A DNA stretch of 64,000 nucleotides. Origin: JABMMZ01 sp044341025 (GTDB taxonomy: Bacteria; Bacteroidota; Bacteroidia; NS11-12g; UBA955). Shown piece by piece: positions 1 to 8,681 of this stretch (position 1 is its first letter; each line of letters opens with the position of its first letter). A program made the position numbers and the translations under genes. The notes beneath the pieces were generated by a model. That model searched no databases and had not been told where the DNA came from. It saw only the letters and a program-made list of their open reading frames with translations. Location of the stretch: positions 310,001 to 374,000 of the forward strand of contig JBIISM010000001.1 in assembly GCA_044341025.1 (NCBI GenBank). Direction: 5' to 3'.

Positions 1-1209
1 GTATGTATTTTCCTGACAATTTTTAACAATTGCTTGCTTTTGAGATTCTTCAATATGCAAATCGTATCTTTCGACGGCAAATGCCCCAATTTGAGCATAG
101 GTTTCATCAATTAAAGTTTCGATGCTTTTTCCTGTTAATGCCATGTATTCTAATATTAACAAGCCCATCCAAATGCCATCTCGCTCAGGAATGTGACCTT
201 TCACTGCAATACCTCCACTTTCTTCAGCACCAATTAAGACATCATCGGTAATCATGTATTCACAGATGTATTTGAATCCAATTTTAGTGGTGATGGTTTC
301 TAATCCTAATATTTTTGCCAGTTTATCGATTTTAGACGATACTGAAAAGCTTTTAATGATTTTCCCGTTTAGTCCTTTGTGTTTGGTTAAATACTGCATC
401 AGAAGCAAGATTAAATGGTGTGAATCTACAAAGCGACCTTTGCTGTCGAAGAAACCAATTCTGTCTGCATCGCCATCGGTAGCCAATCCACAAAGCAAAT
501 TGTCGTTGTTTTTTAACAATTCCGAAAATTCTAATAAGTTTTTCAAAATGGGCTCAGGTGCCGTTCCATTGAATCCTGGATTGAAGTCGCAGTGCAACAA
601 ACTAGCCTCTGGAAGAAGTTTCTTTATTACATTTTGTCCTGCGCCGAACATGGCATCATAAGCAAAATGCGGGGCATAAGCTTTTAATTTACTGGTGTCA
701 AACTTCTCTTCAATTTGTTTCAAATAAATGGCTTCGAAATCTGAATATTCTATTAATCCACTGCTGATGTATGCCTCTAAAATATCTACTTTAGGCAATT
801 CAGAATAAGAAATTAAATGCTCTACTTTTTCGATTTCTGATGGTATAACAGGGCCTCCATAATTGGCTTTTATTTTATATCCATTATAAGATGGTGGATT
901 ATGAGATGCTGTAATAATTACACCTGCAAATGTGTTCAATTTGGTATTGGCCAACGAAATCATTGGCGTGCTGCAAAATCCGTTGGAAAGGAATACTTTG
1001 ATGCCATGAGATGCAAGAACTCTTGCAGTATTTTCTGCAAACATTTTTCCGCCAAAACGACAATCATATCCAACTGTACAGGTATGATTGCTTGTGCTCT
1101 CTTTTAACCAAATTGCAGTTGCATGGGCCACACGGACTACATTTTCTACGGTATAGTTGTCTGCGATAATTTCGCGCCACCCGTCAGTTCCAAATTTAAT
1201 GGTGTACAT
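1..1209 (-). CDS. Phosphoglucomutase/phosphomannomutase family protein, C-terminus cut by window edge
   Basis: An alpha-D-phosphohexomutase that would interconvert hexose 1- and 6-phosphates for sugar-nucleotide and cell-wall synthesis in the cytoplasm. The frame reads from an ATG at 1209 (MYTIKFGTDGWR) and stays open to base 1, about 403 codons, so roughly the last 60 residues are missing for a family of about 460. Visible motifs are the phosphoserine loop TASHNPPSYNGYK (bases about 915-880) and the metal-binding loop TDGDADR (bases about 480-460). Substrate preference (glucose, mannose or glucosamine phosphate) cannot be told from these motifs. The start lies just left of the stop of the unknown secreted gene at 1211, so they may be co-transcribed from the right. 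Confidence 0.9.
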   Translation of the reverse strand, partial: MYTIKFGTDGWREIIADNYTVENVVRVAHATAIWLKESTSNHTCTVGYDCRFGGKMFAENTARVLASHGIKVFLSNGFCSTPMISLANTKLNTFAGVIITASHNPPSYNGYKIKANYGGPVIPSEIEKVEHLISYSELPKVDILEAYISSGLIEYSDFEAIYLKQIEEKFDTSKLKAYAPHFAYDAMFGAGQNVIKKLLPEASLLHCDFNPGFNGTAPEPILKNLLEFSELLKNNDNLLCGLATDGDADRIGFFDSKGRFVDSHHLILLLMQYLTKHKGLNGKIIKSFSVSSKIDKLAKILGLETITTKIGFKYICEYMITDDVLIGAEESGGIAVKGHIPERDGIWMGLLILEYMALTGKSIETLIDETYAQIGAFAVERYDLHIEESQKQAIVKNCQENTY

Positions 1210-1210
1210 A

Positions 1211-2311
1211 TTAGTTTTTTGAGTATTTGACGTAATTACTTACTTGGGTCCATTTATATTCTCGAAGGGCTTTTAAATAAACAGCCGATTCGTTGTATGG
1301 GATTAAGTCTCTGTTAATTTTATATAGGCTAAAATTAAATGCTTTTTCCAATAAGACATCTTCTAATGTTTTGAAATTTATAAGCAATTGCCATTTGGCG
1401 ACTTCTTCAAATGACAAGATATTCATCGGCTTATTGTTTGCGAAAATTTTGACTGAATAAGGGGTGTATACAATTTGATTTCCTTGTTTCTCCCATATTT
1501 CTGTAACTTCTATTCGGGTAATTGTAATGTCTAAAAGTCTATTTTGGAAATCAAAGTGCTTATCGCCCCCAATATTGAAAAGAATTTCTTTATTGTCGTT
1601 TAAAAATTTTTCAATACTATGCAGACAGTTTGATCCAGGATCATCAGACTCGGACAAGTTTTTCTCGATCACAAAAGTTACCATTTTTGTGTTTTTAGGT
1701 TTGTACAAACCAGACACTTTCTTCTTTGAATAGAAGGCGTCTTTCTTAATTGTAAAAGAGGAGGAGGGGTTACTGCTGAAATCGCGGGACCCGAATTGCA
1801 AAAGGTTGAAATGGTATCGCCTGCTGTAAATAGCATCAATATAACTTATCTGCGCGGGGCCATTGACATTGGTTGGGATGGTTTGCGACAGTAGTGGCAA
1901 TGCTTGAAGTATCTCTACAAAGCCAAACGAAATTTTACCTTTGGGTGATTCGGAAAGAAACGACAATCCGAGAACCACAAATTCCGTTTTTCTAGGAGAA
2001 CTTGTCCATAGTTCATTGAAGAATAAATTCCCTGTTTTTGCAAATGAAACAGAATTGCTAGATTCTATATTTTTGAGTGCCTCAGGAGAAATTGCAATTT
2101 GTTTTTTGGGTGAATCCCAAAGGGTTATTTTGCCGTCTATAATGCCTTTGTAAATTAAACTGGGTAAGTGTTCGACCAAATTAAACCCACAGGTGTCCTC
2201 CTGCTCAGCCCTCGCTAAATGGATAAGAACTGGCACTTCTGTATATAGCTTTTTAGCCTCAGCGTTAAAGCTGAAAAGCAGAAACAAACTATATAAACAG
2301 TATTTAAGCAA
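1211..2311 (-). CDS. Secreted protein of unknown function
   Basis: 366 residues starting with a signal peptide (MLKYCLYSLFLLFSFNAEA, cleavage likely after AEA), so exported to the periplasm or outer membrane. No family was recognised. The mature part has no further hydrophobic segment, two Cys, and short repeated-looking beta-rich stretches. The layout of a signal peptide followed by a region like YKGIIDGKITLWDSP is faintly reminiscent of GldN/PorN proteins of the T9SS, but I would not assign it. The start codon overlaps the 3' end of the acyl-CoA dehydrogenase gene by 8 bases, implying translational coupling with that gene. The stop lies two bases before the mutase start. Confidence 0.8.
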   Translation of the reverse strand: MLKYCLYSLFLLFSFNAEAKKLYTEVPVLIHLARAEQEDTCGFNLVEHLPSLIYKGIIDGKITLWDSPKKQIAISPEALKNIESSNSVSFAKTGNLFFNELWTSSPRKTEFVVLGLSFLSESPKGKISFGFVEILQALPLLSQTIPTNVNGPAQISYIDAIYSRRYHFNLLQFGSRDFSSNPSSSFTIKKDAFYSKKKVSGLYKPKNTKMVTFVIEKNLSESDDPGSNCLHSIEKFLNDNKEILFNIGGDKHFDFQNRLLDITITRIEVTEIWEKQGNQIVYTPYSVKIFANNKPMNILSFEEVAKWQLLINFKTLEDVLLEKAFNFSLYKINRDLIPYNESAVYLKALREYKWTQVSNYVKYSKN

Positions 2312-3521
2312 ATGCGTTTTCTCCAGTAATTTCCATTCCTAGAATTAACAGATGCACATCATGGGTTCCTTCATAAGTAATTACACTTTCAAGGTTCATG
2401 CTGTGACGCATAATTGGGTACTCACCTGTAATGCCCATAGCTCCATGTATTTGCCTTGCTTCACGTGCAATCTCTATAGCAATCTGAACATTGTTTCTTT
2501 TTGCCAAACTGATTTGTGCCGCAGTTGCTTTTCCTTCATTCATTAAATTGCCCAATCTCCAACACAACAATTGCGCTTTGGTGATTTCGGTAATCATTTC
2601 AGATAATTTCTTTTGTTGCAATTGGAAACCTGCAATTGGTTTGCCAAATTGAATTCTTTCTTTTGAATATCTTAATGCTGAATCATAGCAATCCATGGCA
2701 GCACCAACAGCACCCCAACTAATTCCATAACGTGCAGAGTTCAAACAAGTCAATGGACCTCTCAAACCTTCAACATTTGGCAATAAGTTTTCTTTTGGAA
2801 CCTTTACGTTGTCAAAAACCAATTCACCAGTTGCACTCGCCCTTAAACTCCATTTTCCATGTGTTTCAGGTGTTGTAAATCCTTCGTATCCGCGCTCAAC
2901 TATTAGACCTTTAACTTTACCTTGCTCGTTCTTTGCCCAAACAACAGCGATGTCAGCAAAAGGAGCATTGCTAATCCACATTTTTGCACCGTTCAATAAG
3001 TAATGGTCGCCCATGTCTTTAAAGTTGGTGGTCATGCCCCCAGGATTGGATCCATGGTCGGGTTCTGTTAAACCGAAACAACCCATCAATTCGCCTTTGG
3101 CTAATTTGGGTAAATATTTGTGTTTTTGCTCTTCGCTTCCGAATTTGAAAATAGGATACATAACCAATGAACCTTGAACAGATGCTGTAGAACGTATGCC
3201 ACTATCACAACGCTCTAATTCTTGCATAATCAAACCGTAGGTAATATAGTCCATTCCACCACAACCGTACTCTGCTGGTAACTGAGGTCCAAAAGCACCT
3301 ATTTCACCTAAGCCACGGATAATGTGGTGAGGAAACTCTGCTTTTTGAGCACACTCTTCAATGATTGGAGATATCTCACGCTTTACCCAATCACGCACAG
3401 AATTGCGAATTAAAATGTGTTCTTCGGTTAATAAATCGTCGATGTTATAAAAGTCAGGTTGTACGTATCTGTCTTTTCCTTGGTTGCGGTCTTTAAGGTC
3501 TTCGAAGTTGATAGAGGACAT
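2304..3521 (-). CDS. Acyl-CoA dehydrogenase, glutaryl-CoA dehydrogenase-like
   Basis: 405-residue FAD enzyme of the acyl-CoA dehydrogenase fold, expected to oxidise glutaryl-CoA to crotonyl-CoA in lysine/tryptophan breakdown. Features closer to GcdH than to general ACADs are the segment SGIRSTASVQGSLVM (substrate carboxylate-binding Arg), LTEPDHGSNPGGM, and the catalytic Glu in TYEGTHDVH near residue 384. The length matches the family. A TATTTTTG -7 box on the minus strand (3541-3548) lies about 20 bases upstream of the ATG. Family membership is certain; glutaryl specificity is inferred from motifs. Confidence 0.88.
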   Translation of the reverse strand: MSSINFEDLKDRNQGKDRYVQPDFYNIDDLLTEEHILIRNSVRDWVKREISPIIEECAQKAEFPHHIIRGLGEIGAFGPQLPAEYGCGGMDYITYGLIMQELERCDSGIRSTASVQGSLVMYPIFKFGSEEQKHKYLPKLAKGELMGCFGLTEPDHGSNPGGMTTNFKDMGDHYLLNGAKMWISNAPFADIAVVWAKNEQGKVKGLIVERGYEGFTTPETHGKWSLRASATGELVFDNVKVPKENLLPNVEGLRGPLTCLNSARYGISWGAVGAAMDCYDSALRYSKERIQFGKPIAGFQLQQKKLSEMITEITKAQLLCWRLGNLMNEGKATAAQISLAKRNNVQIAIEIAREARQIHGAMGITGEYPIMRHSMNLESVITYEGTHDVHLLILGMEITGENAFA

Positions 3522-3540
3522 GCTGTAATAATATTTTTTG

Positions 3541-3548
3541 CAAAAATA
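3541..3548 (-). promoter_or_regulatory. Candidate -7 box for the acyl-CoA dehydrogenase operon
   Basis: Read on the minus strand this is TATTTTTG followed by C, matching the Bacteroidota -7 consensus TAnnTTTG. No clear -33 TTG is visible at the usual distance. Confidence 0.45.
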
Positions 3549-3588
3549 AATATTTTACTTTGATTGCAGTCTAAAATTATTTTAAAAA

Positions 3589-3951
3589 ATGTCAAGCCAT
3601 ACCAAAGGTAAAATAGGGGTTAAAAACATTGAATTTCATTTAAGAAAAGGCTTGTATCCCTCGGAATTACTAGTGGAGAATCATTTCCGGGTAAGCGCTG
3701 ATGTGTACTACCATGTTAATGAAATAAAAAAAGATACCTATTTAAATTATGAACGTTTGGCTGAAATAATCCATATTGAGATGCACAAAGACATCAATTT
3801 GTTGGAAACAGTAGCTGAAAATTGTTTAAAAAACATCATGCAAGAATGGCCATTTGCCATTTCATCAAGCGTAATTATTGAAAAATTACATCCTGCTTTT
3901 GCCAACTACCATATGGAAGCTGTAGTGGTTGAAATGCATATGAACCGATAA
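3589..3951 (+). CDS. folB: Dihydroneopterin aldolase
   Basis: 120-residue member of the FolB/FolX tunnelling fold. It cleaves 7,8-dihydroneopterin to 6-hydroxymethyl-dihydropterin and glycolaldehyde in folate synthesis. Visible features are the N-terminal GKIGVKNIEFHLRKGLYPSE (typical G-x-x-P-x-E), the Tyr-containing TYLNYERLAEIIH, the LLETVAENC helix and the C-terminal IEKLHPAF (family K-x-x-P). Length is typical. It is divergent from the dehydrogenase at 2304-3521. Two bases separate its stop from the next open frame, but that downstream operon appears to have its own promoter. Other folate genes in the window are folC (10063) and folE (51880). Confidence 0.88.
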   Translation: MSSHTKGKIGVKNIEFHLRKGLYPSELLVENHFRVSADVYYHVNEIKKDTYLNYERLAEIIHIEMHKDINLLETVAENCLKNIMQEWPFAISSSVIIEKLHPAFANYHMEAVVVEMHMNR

Positions 3952-3970
3952 TTATGATTTATTATATAAA

Positions 3971-3997
3971 TTGTTCAAATAGTTTTTTTTATATTTG
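3971..3997 (+). promoter_or_regulatory. Bacteroidota-type promoter for the Cys/His-rich trio
   Basis: TTG at 3971-3973, 16 bases, then TATATTTG at 3990-3997 followed by C. It matches the TTG / TAnnTTTG consensus with a slightly short spacer. It lies inside the apparent 5' end of the longest frame of the next gene, which argues that the true start is at 4014 or 4023. Confidence 0.6.
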
Positions 3998-4013
3998 CGA
4001 GCGAATTCAACCC

Positions 4014-4397
4014 TTGATTCACTTGCTTAAAAAAGTACTTGGCATATTTCTAATTGTTGTAATGACTGCTCAATTTGCTTACCAAATTGGGTTTATTGCT
4101 TACTTTAATCTGAATCAAAAACAATTAACCGAAAAGTTTTGCGTAAATAAAGACAAAGCAAATTCTTGCTGTCAAGCCAAATGTTATTTGAGTAAAAAGT
4201 TAATGACGGATGAGCAAAATCCTTCTTCAGAAAAGGCAATTCACGAAAATGATTTTCCTGTTTTTATTTTACCAGCTAACTATGTCTTTTTATTTTCTTC
4301 GGTATTGAAATTAAAGCATTGCACTTTATATAATGTGTGCTTTACAAATGGGTTTGTTAATAATGGAAAAAAGCCACCTAAACCGTTTTGGGTTTAA
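4014..4397 (+). CDS. Small membrane protein with CVNKDK...CC...KCYL motif, unknown function
   Basis: About 127 residues if started at the in-frame TTG 4014 (LIHLLKKVLGIF). A longer frame from ATG 3954 would place the promoter at 3971-3997 inside the gene. One hydrophobic segment near the N-terminus (VLGIFLIVVMTAQFAYQIGF) is followed by a cluster of four Cys in about 15 residues (FCVNKDKANSCCQAKCYL), a second hydrophobic stretch (FPVFILPANYVFLF) and a Pro-rich tail KKPPKPFWV. Small proteins of this kind are, from memory, common in Bacteroidota near metal-uptake genes; I know no assigned function. A Cys cluster facing the periplasm could bind metal (inference). Confidence 0.65.
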   Translation: MIHLLKKVLGIFLIVVMTAQFAYQIGFIAYFNLNQKQLTEKFCVNKDKANSCCQAKCYLSKKLMTDEQNPSSEKAIHENDFPVFILPANYVFLFSSVLKLKHCTLYNVCFTNGFVNNGKKPPKPFWV

Positions 4398-4458
4398 ACG
4401 TGACTTTTTAAAGCAATTGCCAACTGCAATTGTCAATTTCCATTATTAATCAAAATAA

Positions 4459-5385
4459 ATGCAACGAATAATTATTCTTTGTGTCTTTATTGTATTGAAT
4501 CAATCATCAATAAAGGCTTGTAACGTATGCTCTTGCACGAGCATGGGCAATTCCATAGGTATTTTGCCACAATTTAAGTCCCATTTTATTGGGATTAGGG
4601 AAACCTATAGACAATTTGAAAGTGTTCATCCAGTTTCAATACTAAATCCATTAGCGACTAAAAGTCAAGAAAAATACTTCAACACTGAATTGTGGGGTAG
4701 ATGGTACCCGCATCCCAAAATTCAAGTATTTGGTTTTATTCCGATTAACCGATTTAGCAAAACCGATAAGCAAGTGAATACCACCATTCAGGGTTTAGGA
4801 GATATTAGTGTTTTAGCCAATTATATATTGCTAAATACGGGCGATTCTTCGTCAACTAAATTTAAACAAGTGCTATCGATTGGCTCTGGTTTTAAATTTT
4901 CTAGTGGTCGATACAATTCTTCTGAATTTGCAAACTTTCAACTTGGTGCCGGTTCTAAAGATGTTTTGTTTAATGCATCCTATACTATTCGGTATCAAAA
5001 ATTAGGCTTAATGTCTGAACTCAATTACCGGTTAAATGGCTCCAATTCTTCTGCATATCAGTTTGGCAACAAATTAAGTGTTAATGAAAGGTTTTTCTAT
5101 TTTCTCAATCTCAAAAAAGTAGCTTTCATGGCTTATTCTGGTTTTACTTTTGAAAAATCAAATCCAGACAATCAGAATAACATTCAACAATCATACACAG
5201 GAGGAACTGCTAGATATCTTCAAATTGGAATGGATGCCTACAAGGGTAAATTTCAATTTGGAGCTTCAGGCATTATTCCAATTCAACAAAATTTAGGCGA
5301 AGGCCAAATTAAAGAATTTCCAAGAATTCAAATCAATACAATTTTCTATTTCAATAAAAAAACAAATGTTAAATCTAAAAAATAA
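4459..5385 (+). CDS. Predicted outer-membrane beta-barrel protein, unknown function
   Basis: 308 residues with an N-terminal signal peptide (MQRIIILCVFIVLNQSSIKA), then a Cys motif CNVCSC at the mature N-terminus and alternating hydrophobic/polar segments ending in INTIFYFNKKTN. This is typical of small outer-membrane barrels. The CxxCxC right after the cleavage site is unusual and could bind metal or form disulfides. It lies 61 bases after the Cys-rich small membrane protein and 7 bases before the His-rich lipoprotein, so the three are probably one operon from the 3971 promoter. No named family recognised. Confidence 0.75.
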   Translation: MQRIIILCVFIVLNQSSIKACNVCSCTSMGNSIGILPQFKSHFIGIRETYRQFESVHPVSILNPLATKSQEKYFNTELWGRWYPHPKIQVFGFIPINRFSKTDKQVNTTIQGLGDISVLANYILLNTGDSSSTKFKQVLSIGSGFKFSSGRYNSSEFANFQLGAGSKDVLFNASYTIRYQKLGLMSELNYRLNGSNSSAYQFGNKLSVNERFFYFLNLKKVAFMAYSGFTFEKSNPDNQNNIQQSYTGGTARYLQIGMDAYKGKFQFGASGIIPIQQNLGEGQIKEFPRIQINTIFYFNKKTNVKSKK

Positions 5386-5392
5386 ATCAATT

Positions 5393-5821
5393 ATGACAAT
5401 TTCAAAAACACTCAAAACCGCTCTTTATTTCGTTTCCATCATGGCTTTAATTCAATTAAGTTCTTGTAAGAAAGACGACGATCACCAACATGATGATGAT
5501 ACCAGCGATAAAGTCAAACCAACTGTGGTTATTAGCACTCCTAGCAATTTGCAAATGTATAACAATGGCGATACCATTAAAATTAGAGGATTAGTAAGTG
5601 ACGCAAGTTTGCACGAATTACTTATCAAAATTGTAAAAGATTCTGATAATTCGGTTTTATACAGCGAGACACCCACGGTGCACGATCTTACCTCTTTTAC
5701 ATTAAATTCAAACTGGAAATCTGCTGTAAGTGATCACACCAATGCAAGCGTAATTGTTGTGGCAGAGGATCATAACTCCAATGTGGGTTCAGATACAGTT
5801 AAAATACATATCATGCCTTAA
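5393..5821 (+). CDS. Lipoprotein with His/Asp-rich linker, DUF4625-like
   Basis: 142 residues from ATG 5393; an in-frame start at 5366 would overlap the previous gene and spoil the signal peptide. The lipobox LSSC at about residues 20-23 is followed directly by KKDDDHQHDDDTSDK, a likely metal-binding linker, then an Ig-like beta domain (PTVVISTPSN ... SDTVKIHIMP) resembling DUF4625 lipoproteins. Probably anchored in the envelope. Last gene of the trio; a strong terminator follows at 5845. The role is unknown, and the His/Asp run suggests zinc or copper binding (inference). Confidence 0.78.
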   Translation: MTISKTLKTALYFVSIMALIQLSSCKKDDDHQHDDDTSDKVKPTVVISTPSNLQMYNNGDTIKIRGLVSDASLHELLIKIVKDSDNSVLYSETPTVHDLTSFTLNSNWKSAVSDHTNASVIVVAEDHNSNVGSDTVKIHIMP

Positions 5822-5844
5822 TACTAGAAAATGCAATAAAATTA

Positions 5845-5878
5845 AAGTTGTTAGAAGCAGTTCTAACAACTTTTTTTA
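5845..5878 (+). terminator. Rho-independent terminator after the lipoprotein gene
   Basis: Perfect 12-bp stem AAGTTGTTAGAA / TTCTAACAACTT with loop GCAG, followed by a run of T. It shows that the next gene cannot start upstream of about 5880. Confidence 0.92.
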
Positions 5879-5889
5879 TTTGTTTTAAT

Positions 5890-5897
5890 TACCTTTG
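5890..5897 (+). promoter_or_regulatory. -7 box four bases before the hydrolase start
   Basis: TACCTTTG followed by CAAT and then GTG 5902. The box ends 4 bases before the start codon, suggesting a leaderless transcript. Confidence 0.55.
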
Positions 5898-5901
5898 CAA
5901 T

Positions 5902-6747
5902 GTGAATACGGTTACAAAAAAAGAAATAAAAATTAGCAGTACGAATGGAAGTATTATAACTGCAGATATATCGATGCCTAAAAGTAAAACACCTACAGCA
6001 GTCCTGGTGTTTTGCCACGGTTTTAAAGGGTTTAAAGATTGGGGACATTACAATTGGTTTGCTCAAAAAAGCGCTGAATCTGGTTTGGCTTTTCTTAAAT
6101 TTAATTTTTCTTTTAATGGAATTCAAGCAGAAAATTTGTATGAAATAAACGATTTAAAAGCTTTTGCGGAAAACAACTACAGCAAAGAGATTAAAGAGGT
6201 TCATTCGGTAATCGACTATATAGAAACCAATGCAGACGATTTGAATATTGATCCCAAACGTATATTTTTAGCTGGCCACAGCCGTGGTGGAGGTATTGCG
6301 ACACTTGCTAGTTCAGAAGATAAACGTGTTAAAGGTTTGATCCTTTGGGCATCTTTGTCAGAATTCGATTCATTTTTTAGAAACGAAACCATTGAAGAAT
6401 GGGAGAAGAATGGGGTTGTATACGCAAAGAATACAAGGACAGGGCAGGACTTACCATTGAACAAACAATTCTATGAAGACTATTTAAGCAATAAATCTAC
6501 TTTAGACATTCGAAAAGCGGCTAAATTAATTTCTGTTCCTTTACTTATTATTCATGGAGATAAAGATGAAACTGTTCCATTCTCTCACGCAGAAGCTTTT
6601 TATACCCTGGTGCCTCATTCTATATTGATAAAAGTAGAGGGAGGAGACCACACCTTCGGAGCTAAGCATCCTTTTGATGAAGCAAATGATGTAAGCGAAA
6701 TGCTAGAAGAATTATTGGAAAATACGGTTGAGTTTTGCCTAGACTAA
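5902..6747 (+). CDS. Alpha/beta hydrolase (dienelactone hydrolase/acyl-peptidase-like)
   Basis: About 281 residues from GTG 5902 (VNTVTKKEIKISS). The longer frame from 5848 would begin inside the terminator stem and is rejected. It is a serine hydrolase fold with CHGFKGFKDWG (oxyanion region), the nucleophile elbow GHSRGGG, the acid Asp in HGDKDETVP and the catalytic His in GGDHTFG, in canonical order. Cytoplasmic, no signal peptide. Substrate unknown. Monocistronic between the terminator at 5845 and the menD promoter. Confidence 0.85.
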   Translation: MNTVTKKEIKISSTNGSIITADISMPKSKTPTAVLVFCHGFKGFKDWGHYNWFAQKSAESGLAFLKFNFSFNGIQAENLYEINDLKAFAENNYSKEIKEVHSVIDYIETNADDLNIDPKRIFLAGHSRGGGIATLASSEDKRVKGLILWASLSEFDSFFRNETIEEWEKNGVVYAKNTRTGQDLPLNKQFYEDYLSNKSTLDIRKAAKLISVPLLIIHGDKDETVPFSHAEAFYTLVPHSILIKVEGGDHTFGAKHPFDEANDVSEMLEELLENTVEFCLD

Positions 6748-6750
6748 ATT

Positions 6751-6888
6751 CTAATCCTTATTAATATGCGATAGTTTTTGCTCTATCTCTTTCAACATTT
6801 TCATTTGAAGTGCTGGGTACCTCATAAGCAAAGGTGTGGCTTTGTCTGTTATTCGTTTAATTATTGCCGTCACCGAAATCCCAGTCAA
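6751..6888 (-). CDS. Possible small ORF, 45 residues, doubtful
   Basis: In the 250-base gap between the hydrolase and menD, the minus strand carries an open frame starting at TTG 6888 (LTGISVTAIIKRITDKATP) and ending in a Lys/Glu-rich amphipathic helix (MKMLKEIEQKLSHINKD). It looks protein-like in composition, but there is no ATG start and no -7 box was found upstream. It could be a small protein or the tail of a decayed gene. Confidence 0.25.
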   Translation of the reverse strand: MTGISVTAIIKRITDKATPLLMRYPALQMKMLKEIEQKLSHINKD

Positions 6889-6954
6889 TACTTAATATAC
6901 ATTTTCTGTTATCTTAAAAAAAAGACTTAAAAATAACAATATAAACAGTCCATA

Positions 6955-6986
6955 TTGAAATAATAGGGCATTAAGAATTACTTTTG
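6955..6986 (+). promoter_or_regulatory. Promoter of menD-menB
   Basis: TTG at 6955-6957, 21-base spacer, TACTTTTG at 6979-6986 followed by C. A good match to the Bacteroidota consensus. Confidence 0.7.
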
Positions 6987-6998
6987 CACCCGCAAGAT

Positions 6999-8681
6999 TT
7001 GAACCAACAACAAAACAATATCAATTCTCTGGTTTCAGCCTTAGCTAATAAAGGCTTAAAGTATGTTGTAATTTCTCCAGGCAGTAGAAATGCCCCATTG
7101 CTTATGGCTTTTCAAAGGCATTCTTCAATAAAATGTTTTTCTGTTATTGACGAACGCTCTGCTGGTTTCATCGCCTTAGGAATGGCTAAAAAATTGCAAG
7201 AGCCAGTTGCTCTGTTGTGCACCAGTGGTTCGGCTGTTTTAAATTATTACCCAGCCATTTCAGAAGCATTTTATATGCAGGTGCCCCTAATTGCAATTAG
7301 TGCTGATAGGCCGCCAGAATTGCTCGACCGCTGGGACGGGCAGGCTATTCATCAATTTGATGTGTTCAAAAACCATATAAGAGGATCTTATAACACACCT
7401 GAAAATACAGAGGCAGAACAATCTAAAACTTTCTATCAAATGGGTGCAATTGCTTATTCAAATTCTATGAATCCAATTGCAGGCCCAACGCATATAAATG
7501 TCCCATTAAGAGAGCCTTTATATGAAGCTGCGGAAACTGCTTTTGAATATCCTGTTTTTGAATTGCTGCAATCTGTTGTCCCCGATCAAATTTCAGATCT
7601 TCCCGTAATGGATGAAAAGTTTTTTAGCACTTTTTCTAAAATTCTAATTTTAAATGGCGCAGCAAACCAATCGCAGCAAGCAAATCTGGCGCTTGATAAA
7701 ATTAAAAAACAAAACAGAGTTGTTGTTTTAAGTGATATTATTTCTAACAAACATTCAGAAAATTCTTTTCAAAATTGGGAATCCATACTTCTGAATGCCA
7801 ATGATTTACAAAAACTTGATTTAATTCCCGACCTGCTAATCACAACTGGAAAAATGGTTTTGAGTAAGTCGCTCAAAAGTTTACTCAAAAAATCTGAAAT
7901 TAAATTGCATTGGCATATTGCTGAAAATGGATATTGTGCTGATACTTTTTTTAGCCTTCCAAAGGTATTTAAATTAAGCGATTTTGAGTTTTTTGATCAA
8001 TTTAACAAGCATTTACCAGAGAGTCTAAATGATTGGTATTCTAATATTTGGAGTAAATACTCCGAATCTCAATACAATGGGTCAAGAATTTTAGATTCAA
8101 ATGATTTTAATGAATTTAACTTGATGTCGAAAGTTTTGAAAGCCATGCCAAGAGAATTGCTAAACTTAAACATCTCCAATAGTATGGGTGTTCGATTGGC
8201 TGCCTACAATTTGGCTTTCTTTAGCCCTAATTGGAATGTGTATTCTAATCGAGGCGTGAGTGGCATAGATGGTTGCACTTCCACAGCTCTAGGTATTGCT
8301 CTAATTGATCCTGTTGAAAATTATTTTATAACTGGTGATCTGGCTTTTCTATACGACATTAATGCTTTTTTGGTCAACGAAATGCCGAAGAACTTAAAAG
8401 TTGTTATTATGAATAATGACGGTGGCGGAATATTCAGAAACATTGAAGGACCTAGTAAAATGCAGGAGTCAAATCCATTTGTTTACACCCCGCACCAGCT
8501 CAATGCCAAGCATTTAGCAAGCCATTACAAGGTCAGGTATATTGGTGCTGAAAACCAAGAGCAATTTGAAGTGGGTCTGAATGAATTTATTCAATACCAA
8601 GGGATTTGTTTCTTCGAAGTATTCAGCGACAGTAATCACAACACACAATTTTTTAACCAATACAAACAAATACAAATATGA
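6999..8681 (+). CDS. menD: 2-succinyl-5-enolpyruvyl-6-hydroxy-3-cyclohexene-1-carboxylate synthase
   Basis: ThDP-dependent enzyme that joins isochorismate and 2-oxoglutarate in menaquinone synthesis. About 560 residues, the family length. Motifs: VISPGSRNAPLLMAF, VIDERSAGFIALGMAK (ThDP Glu), LCTSGSAVLNYYPA, ISADRPPELLD, NRGVSGIDGCTSTALG and the metal site NNDGGGIFR. An open TTG at 6984 overlaps the -7 box, so the in-frame TTG at 6999 is the more likely start; no ATG is available nearby. The stop overlaps the menB ATG by 4 bases, giving a menD-menB operon. The other men genes are not in this window. Confidence 0.95.
   Translation: MNQQQNNINSLVSALANKGLKYVVISPGSRNAPLLMAFQRHSSIKCFSVIDERSAGFIALGMAKKLQEPVALLCTSGSAVLNYYPAISEAFYMQVPLIAISADRPPELLDRWDGQAIHQFDVFKNHIRGSYNTPENTEAEQSKTFYQMGAIAYSNSMNPIAGPTHINVPLREPLYEAAETAFEYPVFELLQSVVPDQISDLPVMDEKFFSTFSKILILNGAANQSQQANLALDKIKKQNRVVVLSDIISNKHSENSFQNWESILLNANDLQKLDLIPDLLITTGKMVLSKSLKSLLKKSEIKLHWHIAENGYCADTFFSLPKVFKLSDFEFFDQFNKHLPESLNDWYSNIWSKYSESQYNGSRILDSNDFNEFNLMSKVLKAMPRELLNLNISNSMGVRLAAYNLAFFSPNWNVYSNRGVSGIDGCTSTALGIALIDPVENYFITGDLAFLYDINAFLVNEMPKNLKVVIMNNDGGGIFRNIEGPSKMQESNPFVYTPHQLNAKHLASHYKVRYIGAENQEQFEVGLNEFIQYQGICFFEVFSDSNHNTQFFNQYKQIQI

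Noticed and set aside
254..661. 135-residue plus-strand ORF at the window start
   Set aside because: Antisense to the phosphohexomutase, which has clear catalytic motifs on the minus strand.
5848..5901. Upstream start for the alpha/beta hydrolase
   Set aside because: Would begin inside a strong terminator stem and upstream of the -7 box; GTG 5902 fits better.
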